A stretch of 64,000 nt of DNA from Pseudomonas orientalis (lineage in GTDB: Bacteria > Pseudomonadota > Gammaproteobacteria > Pseudomonadales > Pseudomonadaceae): the NCBI RefSeq assembly GCF_022807995.1, contig NZ_CP094351.1, positions 2,573,001 to 2,637,000 of the forward strand, read 5' to 3'. This document shows, in pieces, positions 16,338 to 25,780 of the stretch. The notes beneath the pieces are model-generated. The model was not told where the DNA came from, searched no databases, and saw nothing but the letters and a program-made list of their open reading frames with translations. Numbering within the stretch: the first letter of the stretch is position 1; each line of letters opens with the position of its first letter. Position numbers and translations under genes: made by a program.

Positions 16338-19300
16338 ACCTGTCGCGCCTGTTTATCCTGCGGCCGGTCGCCACCACGCTGAGCATGCTGGCCATCGTGC
16401 TGGCCGGCCTCATCGCTTACCGCCTGCTGCCGGTTTCGGCCTTGCCCCAGGTGGATTACCCGACCATTCGGGTGATGACGCTGTACCCCGGCGCCAGCCC
16501 CGACGTGATGACCAGTGCGGTCACTGCGCCGCTGGAGCGCCAGTTCGGGCAGATGCCCGGCCTGACCCAGATGGCCTCCACCAGCTCGGGCGGTGCGTCG
16601 GTGCTGACCCTGCGTTTCAACCTCGATATCAATATGGATGTCGCCGAGCAGCAGGTGCAGGCCGCGATCAACGCCGCCACCAACCTGCTGCCCAAGGATT
16701 TGCCGGCGCCGCCGGTGTACAACAAGGTCAACCCGGCGGACACCCCAGTGCTGACGCTGGCGATTACGTCCAGGACCATGCTGTTGCCCAAGCTCAATGA
16801 CTTGGTCGACACGCGCATGGCGCAGAAAATCGCGCAGATCAGCGGCGTCGGCATGGTCAGCATCGCCGGTGGCCAGCGCCAGGCCGTGCGTATCAAGGTC
16901 AATCCCGAGGCCCTGGCGGCCAACGGCTTGAACCTGTCGGATGTGCGCACCCTGATCGCCGCGTCCAACGTCAACCAGCCCAAGGGCAACTTCGACGGGC
17001 CCACTCGGGTGTCGATGCTCGATGCCAACGACCAGTTGGTATCCCCCGAGCAATATGCCGAACTGATCCTGGCCTACAACAACGGCGCGCCGTTGCGTCT
17101 CAAGGACGTGGCGCAGATCGTCGACGGTGCCGAAAACGAGCGCCTTGCCGCCTGGGCCAATGAAAACCAGGCGGTGCTGCTCAATATCCAGCGCCAGCCG
17201 GGCGCCAACGTGATCGAGGTGGTGGACCGGATCAAGGCCCTGCTGCCGAGCATCACCGACAACCTGCCGGCGGGCCTGGACGTGACGGTGCTCACCGACC
17301 GTACCCAGACCATCCGCGCGTCGGTCAAGGACGTACAACACGAGCTGCTGATCGCCATTGCCCTGGTGGTGATGGTGACGTTCCTGTTCCTGCGCCGGGT
17401 CAGCGCCACGATCATTCCGTCCATTGCCGTGCCGCTGTCGCTGGTCGGCACCTTTGGCGTGATGTACCTGGCGGGGTTCTCGGTCAACAACCTGACGTTG
17501 ATGGCCCTGACCATCGCCACCGGGTTTGTGGTGGACGATGCCATCGTGATGCTGGAGAACATCTCCCGCTATATCGAGGAAGGCGAGACGCCCATGGCCG
17601 CCGCGCTCAAGGGCGCCAGGCAGATCGGTTTCACCCTGATTTCCCTGACCCTGTCGCTGATCGCCGTACTGATCCCGCTGCTGTTCATGGCCGATGTAGT
17701 CGGGCGCCTGTTTCGCGAGTTCGCCATCACCCTGGCGGTGGCGATCCTGATTTCCCTGGTGGTGTCCCTCACACTCACGCCGATGATGTGCGCGCGCCTG
17801 CTCAAGCGTGAGCCCAAGGAGGACGAGCAGGGCCGTTTCTACAAGGCCAGCGGCGCCTGGATCGATTGGCTGATCGAAGCCTACGGGCGCAAGCTGCAAT
17901 GGGTGCTCAGGCACCAGCCGCTGACCCTGCTGGTGGCCATCGCCACCCTGGGCCTGACGGTGGTGCTGTACCTGGTGGTGCCCAAGGGCTTTTTCCCGGT
18001 GCAGGATACCGGGGTGATCCAGGGCATTTCCGAGGCGCCGCAGTCGATTTCATTTGCCGCGATGAGCCAGCGCCAGCAGGAACTGGCGAAGATCATCCTG
18101 GCCGATCCGGCGGTGGAAAGCCTGTCGTCCTATATTGGCGTGGATGGTGATAACGCCACCCTCAATAGCGGCCGCCTGCTGATCAACCTCAAGGCCCACG
18201 GGCAGCGCGACTTGAGCGCGACCCAGGTGATCGCTCGCCTGCAACCTGCCATCGACAAGCTGGTGGGCATCCGCCTGTTCATGCAGCCGGTGCAGGACCT
18301 GACTATCGAAGACCGCGTCAGCCGTACCCAGTACCAGTTCAGCATGTCCTCACCGGATTCGCAGCTGCTGGCGCTGTGGAGCGACAAGCTGGTGCACGCC
18401 CTCGGCCAGTTGCCGGAACTCACCGACGTGGCCAGCGACCTGCAGGAAAAAGGCCTGCAGGTGTACCTGGTGATCGATCGCGACGCCGCCTCGCGCCTGG
18501 GCGTCAGCGTCTCGACCATCACCGACGCGCTCTATGACGCCTTCGGCCAGCGGCAGATTTCCACCATCTACACCCAGGCCAGCCAGTACCGCGTGGTGTT
18601 GCAGGCCCAGTCGGGCGAAACCCTCGGCCCGGCCGCGCTCAACCAGATCCACGTGAAGACCACCGACGGCGGCCAGGTGCGGCTGTCGAGCCTGGCCCAT
18701 GTGGAGCAGCGCCAGGCGCAGTTGGCGATTGCCCATATCGGCCAGTTCCCGGCGGTGATGATGTCGTTCAACCTGGCCCCCGGGGTCGCGCTGGGCAAAG
18801 GCGTGGAACTGATCAACCAGACCCAGAAGGACATCGGCATGCCGGTCGGCGTGCAGACCCAGTTCCAGGGCGCGGCCCAGGCGTTCGAGGCCTCGCTGTC
18901 GAGCACCCTGCTGCTGATCCTGGCGGCGGTGGTCACCATGTACATCGTGCTCGGCGTGCTCTACGAGAGTTACATCCACCCGATCACCATTCTCTCCACC
19001 TTGCCGTCGGCGGCGGTGGGCGCCTTGCTGGCCTTGCTGCTCAGCGGCAATGACCTGGGCATGATCGCGATCATCGGCATCATCCTGCTGATCGGTATCG
19101 TCAAGAAGAACGCGATCATGATGATCGACTTCGCCCTTGACGCCGAGCGCAACCAGGGCCTGGACCCGCAGACCGCCATCTACCAGGCAGCGCTGCTGCG
19201 CTTCCGGCCGATCCTGATGACCACCCTGGCGGCCTTGTTCGGTGCGGTGCCGTTGATGCTGGCCAGCGGCTCCGGTGCGGAACTGCGCCAGCCCCTGGGC

Positions 19301-19435
19301 CTGGTGATGGTCGGCGGGTTGCTGGTGAGCCAGGTGTTGACGCTGTTCACCACGCCAGTGATCTACCTGTATTTCGATCGTCTGGGCCGGCGCTGGCGCA
19401 AGGAACCGCAGAGCCTGGAGCCGGTTGAGTCATGA
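16334..19435 (+). CDS. muxB: RND efflux pump subunit MuxB (MdtB type)
   Basis: A 1033-residue inner-membrane RND transporter of the MdtB class, powered by the proton gradient. The start [21 protein letters not shown], the [14 protein letters not shown] signature with the proton-relay aspartates of TM4, and duplicated twelve-helix architecture with two large periplasmic loops are all visible. Its ATG overlaps the muxA stop (ATGA). MdtB/MdtC-type pumps work as heterotrimers, and the presence of two different pump genes in tandem fits that. Confidence 0.93.
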   Translation: MNLSRLFILRPVATTLSMLAIVLAGLIAYRLLPVSALPQVDYPTIRVMTLYPGASPDVMTSAVTAPLERQFGQMPGLTQMASTSSGGASVLTLRFNLDINMDVAEQQVQAAINAATNLLPKDLPAPPVYNKVNPADTPVLTLAITSRTMLLPKLNDLVDTRMAQKIAQISGVGMVSIAGGQRQAVRIKVNPEALAANGLNLSDVRTLIAASNVNQPKGNFDGPTRVSMLDANDQLVSPEQYAELILAYNNGAPLRLKDVAQIVDGAENERLAAWANENQAVLLNIQRQPGANVIEVVDRIKALLPSITDNLPAGLDVTVLTDRTQTIRASVKDVQHELLIAIALVVMVTFLFLRRVSATIIPSIAVPLSLVGTFGVMYLAGFSVNNLTLMALTIATGFVVDDAIVMLENISRYIEEGETPMAAALKGARQIGFTLISLTLSLIAVLIPLLFMADVVGRLFREFAITLAVAILISLVVSLTLTPMMCARLLKREPKEDEQGRFYKASGAWIDWLIEAYGRKLQWVLRHQPLTLLVAIATLGLTVVLYLVVPKGFFPVQDTGVIQGISEAPQSISFAAMSQRQQELAKIILADPAVESLSSYIGVDGDNATLNSGRLLINLKAHGQRDLSATQVIARLQPAIDKLVGIRLFMQPVQDLTIEDRVSRTQYQFSMSSPDSQLLALWSDKLVHALGQLPELTDVASDLQEKGLQVYLVIDRDAASRLGVSVSTITDALYDAFGQRQISTIYTQASQYRVVLQAQSGETLGPAALNQIHVKTTDGGQVRLSSLAHVEQRQAQLAIAHIGQFPAVMMSFNLAPGVALGKGVELINQTQKDIGMPVGVQTQFQGAAQAFEASLSSTLLLILAAVVTMYIVLGVLYESYIHPITILSTLPSAAVGALLALLLSGNDLGMIAIIGIILLIGIVKKNAIMMIDFALDAERNQGLDPQTAIYQAALLRFRPILMTTLAALFGAVPLMLASGSGAELRQPLGLVMVGGLLVSQVLTLFTTPVIYLYFDRLGRRWRKEPQSLEPVES

Positions 19436-22400
19436 ACCTGTCCGGACCTTTCATTCGCCGGCCGGTAGCCACCATGCTGCTGAGCCTGGCGATCATGTTG
19501 CTCGGCGGCGTCAGCTTCAACCTGCTGCCGGTGTCGCCGTTGCCGCAGATCGACTTCCCGGTGATCGTGGTGTCGGCCAGCTTGCCGGGCGCCAGCCCCG
19601 AGGTGATGGCGTCCACCGTGGCCACGCCGTTGGAGCGTTCGTTCGGCGCAATTGCCGGCATCACCACCATGAGCAGTTCATCGAGCCAGGGCTCCACACG
19701 GGTGATCCTGGCGTTCGATTCCGACCGCGATATCAACGGCGCGGCGCGGGAAGTGCAGGCGGCGATCAATGCGTCGCGCAACCTGCTGCCCAGCGGCATG
19801 CGCAGCATGCCCACGTACAAGAAGATCAACCCGTCCCAGGCGCCGATCATGGTGCTGTCGCTGACGTCCGACGTGTTGCAGAAAGGCCAGTTGTACGACC
19901 TGGCCTCGACCATCCTGTCTCAGAGCCTGTCCCAGGTGCCGGGCGTGGGCGAAGTGCAGATTGGCGGCAGCTCGCTGCCGGCGGTGCGCATCGAGCTGGA
20001 GCCCAAGGCCCTCGACCAGTACGGCGTGGCCCTGGACGATGTGCGCAATACCATCGCCAATGCCAACCAGCGCCGGCCCAAGGGCTCTCTGGAGGACAGC
20101 GAGCGCAACTGGCAGATCCAGGCCAACGACCAGTTGGAAAAGGCCAAGGACTATGAGCCTCTGCTGATTCGCTACCAGAACGGCGCGGCGCTGCGCCTGA
20201 GCGATGTGGCCAAGATCAGCGACGGCGTGGAAGACCGCTACAACAGCGGGTTTTTCAACAACGATTCGGCGGTGCTGCTGGTGATCAACCGGCAGTCCGG
20301 CGCCAACATCATCGAAACGGTGCGCCAGATCAAGGCGCAGTTGCCGGCGTTGCAGGCGGTGCTGCCGTCCAGCGTCAAGCTCAACCTGGCCATGGACCGT
20401 TCGCCGGTCATCACCGCCACCTTGCACGAAGCCGAGATGACCCTGCTGATCGCCGTGGCCCTGGTGGTGCTGGTGGTGTACCTGTTCCTGGGGAACTTCC
20501 GCGCTTCGTTGATCCCCACCCTGGCGGTGCCGGTGTCGCTGGTGGGCACCTTTGCGGTGATGTACCTGTACGGGTTTTCGCTGAACAACTTCTCGCTGAT
20601 GGCGCTGATCCTGGCCACCGGCCTGGTGGTGGACGATGCCATCGTGGTGCTGGAGAACATCTCCCGGCATATCGACGAGGGCGTGCCGCCGATGAAGGCG
20701 GCGTACCTGGGCGCCCAGGAAGTCGGTTTTACCTTGCTGTCGATGAACGTGTCGCTGGTGGCGGTGTTTCTCTCCATCCTGTTCATGGGCGGGATCGTTA
20801 CTAACCTGTTCCGTGAATTCTCCATCACCTTGTCGGCGGCGATCATCGTCTCGCTGATCGTGTCGCTGACCCTGACCCCGATGCTCTGCGCGCGCTGGCT
20901 CAAGCCCCATGTCAAGGGGCAGATGACCGGCTTGCAGCGCTGGAGCCACCGCATCAACGAGCGCATGGTCGCCGCCTACGCCACCAGCCTGGACTGGGTG
21001 CTGCGCCATCGGCGCCTGACCCTGCTCAGCCTGCTGATTACCGTCGGCGTGAACATTGCGCTGTACGTGGTGGTGCCGAAGACCTTCATGCCCCAGCAGG
21101 ATACCGGCCAGTTGATCGGCTTTGTGCGCGGGGATGACGGGCTGTCATTCAATGTGATGCAGCCGAAGATGGAAATCTTCCGCCAGGCCGTGCTCAAGGA
21201 CCCGGCGGTGCTCAGCGTGGCCGGCTTTATCGGCGGCAACAACGGCACCAACAACGCGGTGATGCTGGTGCGCCTCAAGCCGATTGCCGAGCGCAAAATC
21301 TCGGCCCAGGCGGTCATCGAGCGCCTGCGCAAGGAAGTGCCGCTGGTACCGGGCGGGCGCCTGTTCCTGATGGCCGACCAGGACCTGCAGTTCGGCGGAG
21401 GCCGCGACCAGACCAGCGCGCAGTATTCCTACATCCTGCAAAGCGGTGACCTCGCTGCGTTGCGCCTGTGGTACCCGAAAGTGGTAGCCGCCATGCGCGA
21501 GCTGCCGGAGCTGACCGCCATCGATGCACGCGAGGGGCGCGGCGCGGCCCAGGTCACGCTGATCGTCGACCGCGACCAGGCAAAGCGCCTGGGGATCGAC
21601 ATGGCCATGGTCACCTCGGTGCTTAACAACGCCTACAGCCAGCGGCAGATTTCCACCATCTACGACAGCCTCAACCAGTATCAGGTGGTGATGGAGGTCA
21701 ACCCCAAATATGCCCAGGACCCGATCACCCTCAACCAGGTGCAGGTGATCACCGCCGATGGCGCGCGCGTGCCGCTGTCGACCATTGCCCATTACGAAAA
21801 CAGCCTGGCCGATGATCGCGTCAGCCATGAAGGCCAGTTCGCCTCGGAAAACATCGCGTTCGACCTGGCGCCGGGTGTCACGGTGGAGCAGGGCACTGCC
21901 GCCATCGAGCGCGCGATTGCCAAGGTCGGCCTGCCGGAAGACGTGATCGCCAAGATGGCCGGCACCGCCGATGCATTCGCCGCGACCCAGAAGGGCCAGC
22001 CGTTCATGATTCTCGGCGCGCTGGTGGCGGTATACCTGGTGCTGGGCGTGCTGTATGAAAGCTATATCCACCCGCTGACGATTCTGTCGACCTTGCCGTC
22101 GGCCGGTGTCGGCGCGTTGCTGTCCATCTATCTGCTGGGCGGGGAGTTCAGTCTGATCTCGCTGTTGGGGCTGTTCCTGTTGATCGGGGTGGTGAAGAAA
22201 AACGCGATCCTGATGATCGACCTGGCGCTGCAGCTTGAGCGGCATGACGGCATGAGCCCGCTGGAGTCGATTCGCAGCGCCTGCCTGCTGCGCCTGCGAC
22301 CGATCCTGATGACCACGCTGGCGGCGATCCTCGGCGCGTTGCCACTGCTGCTCGGCGCCGGCGATGGCGCGGAAATGCGCCAGCCTCTGGGCCTGACCAT

Positions 22401-22539
22401 CATTGGCGGCCTGGTGTTCAGCCAGATCCTGACCCTTTACACCACTCCGGTGGTTTACCTCTATCTTGACCGCGCGCGCCACCGCTTCAATGCCTGGCGC
22501 GGCGTGCGTACCGATGCTGCCCTGGACACTGCGCTATGA
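19432..22539 (+). CDS. muxC: RND efflux pump subunit MuxC (MdtC type)
   Basis: A 1035-residue RND transporter, second pump subunit. It starts [21 protein letters not shown], and [18 protein letters not shown] contains the TM4 proton-translocation aspartates; the C-terminal half repeats the fold, ending with [20 protein letters not shown]. Overlaps muxB by four bases (ATGA) and opmB by four bases. Together with MuxB it forms the hetero-oligomeric pump. Confidence 0.93.
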   Translation: MNLSGPFIRRPVATMLLSLAIMLLGGVSFNLLPVSPLPQIDFPVIVVSASLPGASPEVMASTVATPLERSFGAIAGITTMSSSSSQGSTRVILAFDSDRDINGAAREVQAAINASRNLLPSGMRSMPTYKKINPSQAPIMVLSLTSDVLQKGQLYDLASTILSQSLSQVPGVGEVQIGGSSLPAVRIELEPKALDQYGVALDDVRNTIANANQRRPKGSLEDSERNWQIQANDQLEKAKDYEPLLIRYQNGAALRLSDVAKISDGVEDRYNSGFFNNDSAVLLVINRQSGANIIETVRQIKAQLPALQAVLPSSVKLNLAMDRSPVITATLHEAEMTLLIAVALVVLVVYLFLGNFRASLIPTLAVPVSLVGTFAVMYLYGFSLNNFSLMALILATGLVVDDAIVVLENISRHIDEGVPPMKAAYLGAQEVGFTLLSMNVSLVAVFLSILFMGGIVTNLFREFSITLSAAIIVSLIVSLTLTPMLCARWLKPHVKGQMTGLQRWSHRINERMVAAYATSLDWVLRHRRLTLLSLLITVGVNIALYVVVPKTFMPQQDTGQLIGFVRGDDGLSFNVMQPKMEIFRQAVLKDPAVLSVAGFIGGNNGTNNAVMLVRLKPIAERKISAQAVIERLRKEVPLVPGGRLFLMADQDLQFGGGRDQTSAQYSYILQSGDLAALRLWYPKVVAAMRELPELTAIDAREGRGAAQVTLIVDRDQAKRLGIDMAMVTSVLNNAYSQRQISTIYDSLNQYQVVMEVNPKYAQDPITLNQVQVITADGARVPLSTIAHYENSLADDRVSHEGQFASENIAFDLAPGVTVEQGTAAIERAIAKVGLPEDVIAKMAGTADAFAATQKGQPFMILGALVAVYLVLGVLYESYIHPLTILSTLPSAGVGALLSIYLLGGEFSLISLLGLFLLIGVVKKNAILMIDLALQLERHDGMSPLESIRSACLLRLRPILMTTLAAILGALPLLLGAGDGAEMRQPLGLTIIGGLVFSQILTLYTTPVVYLYLDRARHRFNAWRGVRTDAALDTAL

Positions 22540-24077
22540 ATGATTCAACCCACGCCAACCCCACTGTAGGAGCGAGCTTGCTCGCGAAAAACGTGCAGAC
22601 ACCGCGTTCTTCCAGGCTCGGCGCGTTATCGTTGACGACCTTCGCGAGCAAGCTCGCTCCTACAGTAGGGTTGGCGTTGTTGCTCAGCGCCTGCGCCATT
22701 GGCCCCGATTACCAGCGTCCACCCGTGGTCGAACCGGTGCAGTTCAAAGAAGCCCAGGGCTGGCGCCAGGCCAATCCAAGCGACTCCCTGGCCCGTGGCG
22801 CGTGGTGGGAGCTGTACGGCGACCGCCAACTGAACGACCTGGTGGTGCGTCTTAACAGCGCCAACCAGACCGTCGCCCAGGCCGAGGCACGTTTCCGCCA
22901 GGCCCAGGCCCTGGTGCGCAGTGCTCGCGGAGCGTTTTACCCCAGCGTCGACCTGAGCGTCGGCAAAACCCGCGCCAGCCAGGGCACCGGCAGCAGCAGC
23001 GCGAGCCTCAGCAGTTCGAGCAGCGGTATTCGCGACACCCTTAACGCGCAATTGGGCGTGAGCTGGGAAGCCGACGTCTGGGGCAAACTGCGCCGTGGCC
23101 TGGAGGCCAACGAAGCCAGCGCCGAGGCGAGCTCGGCAGACCTGGCGGCGATGCGCCTGAGCCAGCAGTCGGAACTGGTGCAGAGCTACTTGCAGTTGCG
23201 CGTCATGGATGAACAGACGCGTTTGTTGCAAGCCACGCTGGACACTTACCAACGCTCGTTGCAGATGACCGAAAATCAGTACAGCGCCGGTGTGGCCGGC
23301 AAGGACGCCATCGCCCAGGCGCGAACCCAGCTCAAGACCACCCAGGCCAGCCTGATCGACCTGATCTGGCAGCGTGCCCAGCTGGAAAACGCGATTGCGG
23401 TATTGATCGGTGAAGCGCCGGCCAACTTCAGCCTGGCCGTCAGCAAGGACATCCCGGCGTTGCCGCAGATTCCGGTGGGCCTGCCGTCGCACCTGTTGGA
23501 ACGCCGCCCGGATATCGCCTCGGCGGAACGCTCGGTGATTGCGGCCAACGCCAACATTGGCGTAGCCAAGGCTGCCTACTACCCCGACTTGACCCTGAGC
23601 CTGGCGGGGGGCTACTCCAGCAGCACGTATGAAGACTGGATCAGCCTGCCGAACCGCTTCTGGTCGGTGGGTCCGAAGTTGGCCATGACACTGTTTGACG
23701 GCGGCCAGCGCTCGGCGGAAGTCGACCGCAGTGTGGCCAGCTATGACGAAACCGTGGCCAAGTACCGTCAGACCGTACTGGATGGGTTCCGCGAAGTGGA
23801 AAACTACATGGTGCAGCTCAAGGTGCTGGCCGACGAAGCGGTAGTCAGCAACGAGGCGCTGGAGTCCGCCCGCGAGTCGTTGCGGTTGACCGAGAACCAG
23901 TACAAGGCGGGGCTGATTGCCTATCTGGACGTGGTGACCGTGCAGGCAACGGCCCTGAGCAACGAGCGCACGGTACTGACCTTGCTGCAGTCGCGGTTGG
24001 TGGCGAGCGTGCAGCTGATTGCGGCGTTGGGCGGGGGATGGGATGGGAACACCCGTCCGGCCGACCAAGATAAGTAG
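22536..24077 (+). CDS. opmB: Outer-membrane efflux lipoprotein OpmB with REPIN-derived N-terminus
   Basis: A TolC/OprM-family channel, 513 residues if read from the ATG that overlaps muxC. The mature protein starts at the lipobox cysteine in LALLLSAC-AIGPDYQRPP, followed by two outer-membrane-factor repeats (AEARFRQAQALVRSARGAFYPSV and the LLERRPDIASAER region). Unusually, the first 45 codons coincide with a REPIN: the encoded PTVGASLLAK and TFASKLAPTVG segments are the two arms. The real start may be the TTG at 22632, giving MTTFASKLAPTVGLALLLSAC, a normal-length lipoprotein signal. Either way the hydrophobic core of the signal partly comes from REP sequence. The channel domain itself is intact. 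Confidence 0.88.
   Translation: MNDSTHANPTVGASLLAKNVQTPRSSRLGALSLTTFASKLAPTVGLALLLSACAIGPDYQRPPVVEPVQFKEAQGWRQANPSDSLARGAWWELYGDRQLNDLVVRLNSANQTVAQAEARFRQAQALVRSARGAFYPSVDLSVGKTRASQGTGSSSASLSSSSSGIRDTLNAQLGVSWEADVWGKLRRGLEANEASAEASSADLAAMRLSQQSELVQSYLQLRVMDEQTRLLQATLDTYQRSLQMTENQYSAGVAGKDAIAQARTQLKTTQASLIDLIWQRAQLENAIAVLIGEAPANFSLAVSKDIPALPQIPVGLPSHLLERRPDIASAERSVIAANANIGVAKAAYYPDLTLSLAGGYSSSTYEDWISLPNRFWSVGPKLAMTLFDGGQRSAEVDRSVASYDETVAKYRQTVLDGFREVENYMVQLKVLADEAVVSNEALESARESLRLTENQYKAGLIAYLDVVTVQATALSNERTVLTLLQSRLVASVQLIAALGGGWDGNTRPADQDK
22553..22676. repeat. REPIN inside the 5' end of opmB
   Basis: Inverted arms of about 36 bases (22553-22588 and the complement at 22641-22676) with one mismatch, each containing GTAGGAGCGAGCTTGCTC. 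The element is in frame with opmB and contains no stop codon in that frame. Confidence 0.9.
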
Positions 24078-24129
24078 GGGTAACTCAATCTCGGGATGGC
24101 CTATGCTGCTACCCAAATGACACGCCTCG

Positions 24130-24690
24130 GTCAATGTGGGAGGGGCGGTGCGACGATTCGACTTGCCCCCGATGGCGGCCTCAGGGCCGACCAGGATCTT
24201 GTGTCGATCCCGGCCCAAATGTGGGATGGGACTTGCCCCCGATGGCTGCCTCAGGGCCGACCATGATCTTGTGTCGATCCCGGCCCAAATGTGGGATGGG
24301 GCTTGCCCCCGATGACGGCCTCAGGGCCGACCAGGATGTTGTGTCGATCCTGACCCAAATGTGGGAGGGGGCTTGCCCCCGATGACGGCTCAGGGCTGAC
24401 CAGGATGTTGTGTCGATCCTGACCCAAATGTGGGAGGGGGCTTGCCCCCGATGGCGGCCTCCGAGCCGACCAGGATGTTGTGTCGATCCCGGCTCAAATG
24501 TGGGAGGGGGCTTGCCCCCGATGGCGGCCTCAGGGCCGACCAGGATGTTGTGTCGATCCCGGCTCAAATGTGGGAGGGGGCTTGCCCCCGATGGCGGCCT
24601 CCGAGCCGACCAGGGTTTTGTGTCGATCCTGGTCCAAATGTGGGAGGGGGCTTGCCCCCGATGGCGGCCTCAGAGCCGACCAGGATGTTG
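24130..24690. repeat. Tandem array of eight REP units, 70-bp period
   Basis: REP sequences TGTGGGAGGGGGCTTGCCCC start near 24132, 24216, 24286, 24356, 24425, 24495, 24565 and 24635, all in the same orientation. Spacing is 69-70 bases except after the first. The intervening part (GATGGCGGCCTCAGGGCCGA, CCAGGATGTTGTGTCGATCC) is itself repeated, so the whole 70-bp unit was amplified. The first unit carries 15 extra bases at the tip of the REP hairpin. Confidence 0.93.
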
Positions 24691-24699
24691 GATCAGACC

Positions 24700-25015
24700 G
24701 AGTACATATCCGTTTTTGCGGTAACGGCCACTTAGGGTTCCGCCCTTACGGCGGCTCACTTTTGAAAAGCGCAAAAGTAAGCAAAACGCTCTTGCCCCAC
24801 CACTCGGCACCTCGCCTAGGCTCGGTGTGCCCTCACTCCGGCTTGAATCCGTGGGCCGCCGCAATGGGCCATCCATGGCCCAGTGCGGCTAACCCGGCGT
24901 CCTGCCGGGTTACCCACGGATTCAAGCCTGCGTTCGGCCAGCGTGGTTTAACGGGGCGCCTGAGATCAAGGTCAAAAGCAGATCAAGATCAAGAGCGGCT
25001 CGCTTCGCATCGTGG
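24700..25015. repeat. Dispersed Pseudomonas repeat with three-way-junction fold
   Basis: A perfect 16-bp outer inverted repeat, GGCTTGAATCCGTGGG (24840-24855) with its complement at 24913-24928, encloses two smaller hairpins: TGGGCCAT/ATGGCCCA and AACCCGGC/GCCGGGTT. The flanking text (gcggtaacggccacttaggg, cctcgcctaggctcggtgtg) is familiar from many places in P. fluorescens group genomes; this is recognition from memory and was not searched. No open reading frame in it looks like a gene. Confidence 0.65.
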
Positions 25016-25107
25016 TTACGGTTGGGTGCTACAGAATTGTGTAAATGCCTATGCCTATGCTGGGTGGGTTTGAGAGCCATTAGTTTTTTACCCAGTGGAG
25101 CCACCTG

Positions 25108-25638
25108 ATGCCAGACAGCGTGTCACGCCTCGTCTACCGCGCACCTGTTGCAGAAGACCTGGAGCGGTTATTCGCCATCTTCGGCGATCCCCAGACCAAC
25201 CTGTTCAATCCTGCCGGCCCCATGGCCGGTATCGAGGACGCCCGGCGCCTGCTGGGCCGATGGATCGAGCAGTGGTCCTGCGAGGGCTACGGCTGGTGGG
25301 CGATTGCGCGGCGGGAGAGCCCCGACCACATCATCGGTTTCGGCGGCATTGCACCGCTCGATTATCTGACCGCGCGGCGCATTAACCTCGGTTATCGATT
25401 CGCCGTGAAAGCCTGGGGGCAGGGCTATGCCACCGAGGTCGGACGCGATGCCTTGGCGTTGGCGTTCGACACACTGGGTCTGCCTGAAGTGTTCGGCCTG
25501 GTACGACCGGATCATGCGGCGTCAATCCGGGTACTGAAAAAAATTGGCATGCAGCCGTTCGGTCTGCTGGACGATGTGCCCGGTCAAGCCCCCAGTTTGG
25601 TATTTCGCGCCTGTCATCCTACAACTGCCCCTGCCTGA
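25108..25638 (+). CDS. GNAT N-acetyltransferase (RimJ/RimL-like)
   Basis: A 176-residue cytoplasmic acetyltransferase of the Acetyltransf_3 branch. Visible features are the N-terminal YRAPVAEDLERLFAIFGDP, the strand IIGFGGIAPL, the acetyl-CoA loop region VKAWGQGYATEVGRDALALAF (about residues 100-120; the R/Q-x-x-G-x-G/A motif is Q-G-Y-A-T) and the conserved asparagine-like position near ASIRVLKKIGM. GTGGAG precedes the ATG. It follows the repeat region and precedes an unrelated transporter. Substrate unknown. Confidence 0.82.
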   Translation: MPDSVSRLVYRAPVAEDLERLFAIFGDPQTNLFNPAGPMAGIEDARRLLGRWIEQWSCEGYGWWAIARRESPDHIIGFGGIAPLDYLTARRINLGYRFAVKAWGQGYATEVGRDALALAFDTLGLPEVFGLVRPDHAASIRVLKKIGMQPFGLLDDVPGQAPSLVFRACHPTTAPA

Positions 25639-25684
25639 TATTCCATCCTCTCCCGTAGACCTTGGCTGTCTTTAATCTTTCAGA

Positions 25685-25713
25685 TTGACACCGTCAGAAC
25701 AGCCCGATATAAA
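25685..25713 (+). promoter_or_regulatory. Consensus sigma-70 promoter of the ACS-family transporter gene
   Basis: TTGACA (25685-25690), 17-base spacer, TATAAA (25708-25713). A perfect -35 and a -10 with one difference. Transcription would start near 25720, which rules out any start codon at 25685. Confidence 0.75.
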
Positions 25714-25721
25714 AGTCGGAG

Positions 25722-25752
25722 TTGTACGACGACATATGACGTTACATATGTC
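25722..25752 (+). promoter_or_regulatory. Operator-like dyads at the transporter promoter
   Basis: TTGTACGACGA (25722-25732) fits the TnGTnnnACnA pattern of FadR-type GntR repressors. Immediately after it, GACATATG (25731-25738) and CATATGTC (25745-25752) form an 8-bp dyad. Both overlap the expected transcription start, a repressor position. No GntR gene is in the neighbourhood, so the regulator would act from elsewhere. Confidence 0.5.
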
Positions 25753-25758
25753 CTACCT

Positions 25759-25773
25759 AACAAAAATAAAAAG
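25759..25773 (+). promoter_or_regulatory. Crc/Hfq-type A-rich site at the transporter start
   Basis: AACAAAAATAAAAAG contains two overlapping AAnAAnAA matches (25759-25766 and 25765-25772) eight bases before the ATG, where Hfq/Crc binding would cover the ribosome binding site. Confidence 0.5.
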
Positions 25774-25780
25774 TGATGCC

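Larger units (their letters stand above)
24078..25107. other. Gene-free repeat region after opmB
   Basis: About 1 kb with no credible gene. It holds the REP array (24130-24690), a dispersed structured repeat (about 24700-25015), and a short unique stretch before the acetyltransferase gene. Confidence 0.8.

Noticed and set aside
16067..17914. A 615-codon minus-strand frame opposite muxA/muxB
   Set aside because: Shadow of the RND operon; rich in H, Q, G and R, no start signal or domain.
24130..24690. CRISPR-like regular array
   Set aside because: The repeats are REP palindromes and the intervening 45-50 bases are themselves repeated, not unique spacers; no cas genes.
24181..24735. Several open frames of about 100 codons across the REP array
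   Set aside because: They only translate repeat units (GGGLPPMAAS repeats) and run in every frame and both strands.
25685..25780. Earlier starts for the ACS-family transporter gene
   Set aside because: The TTG at 25685 is the -35 box itself, and the ATGs at 25736 and 25748 are in the operator dyad with no Shine-Dalgarno.
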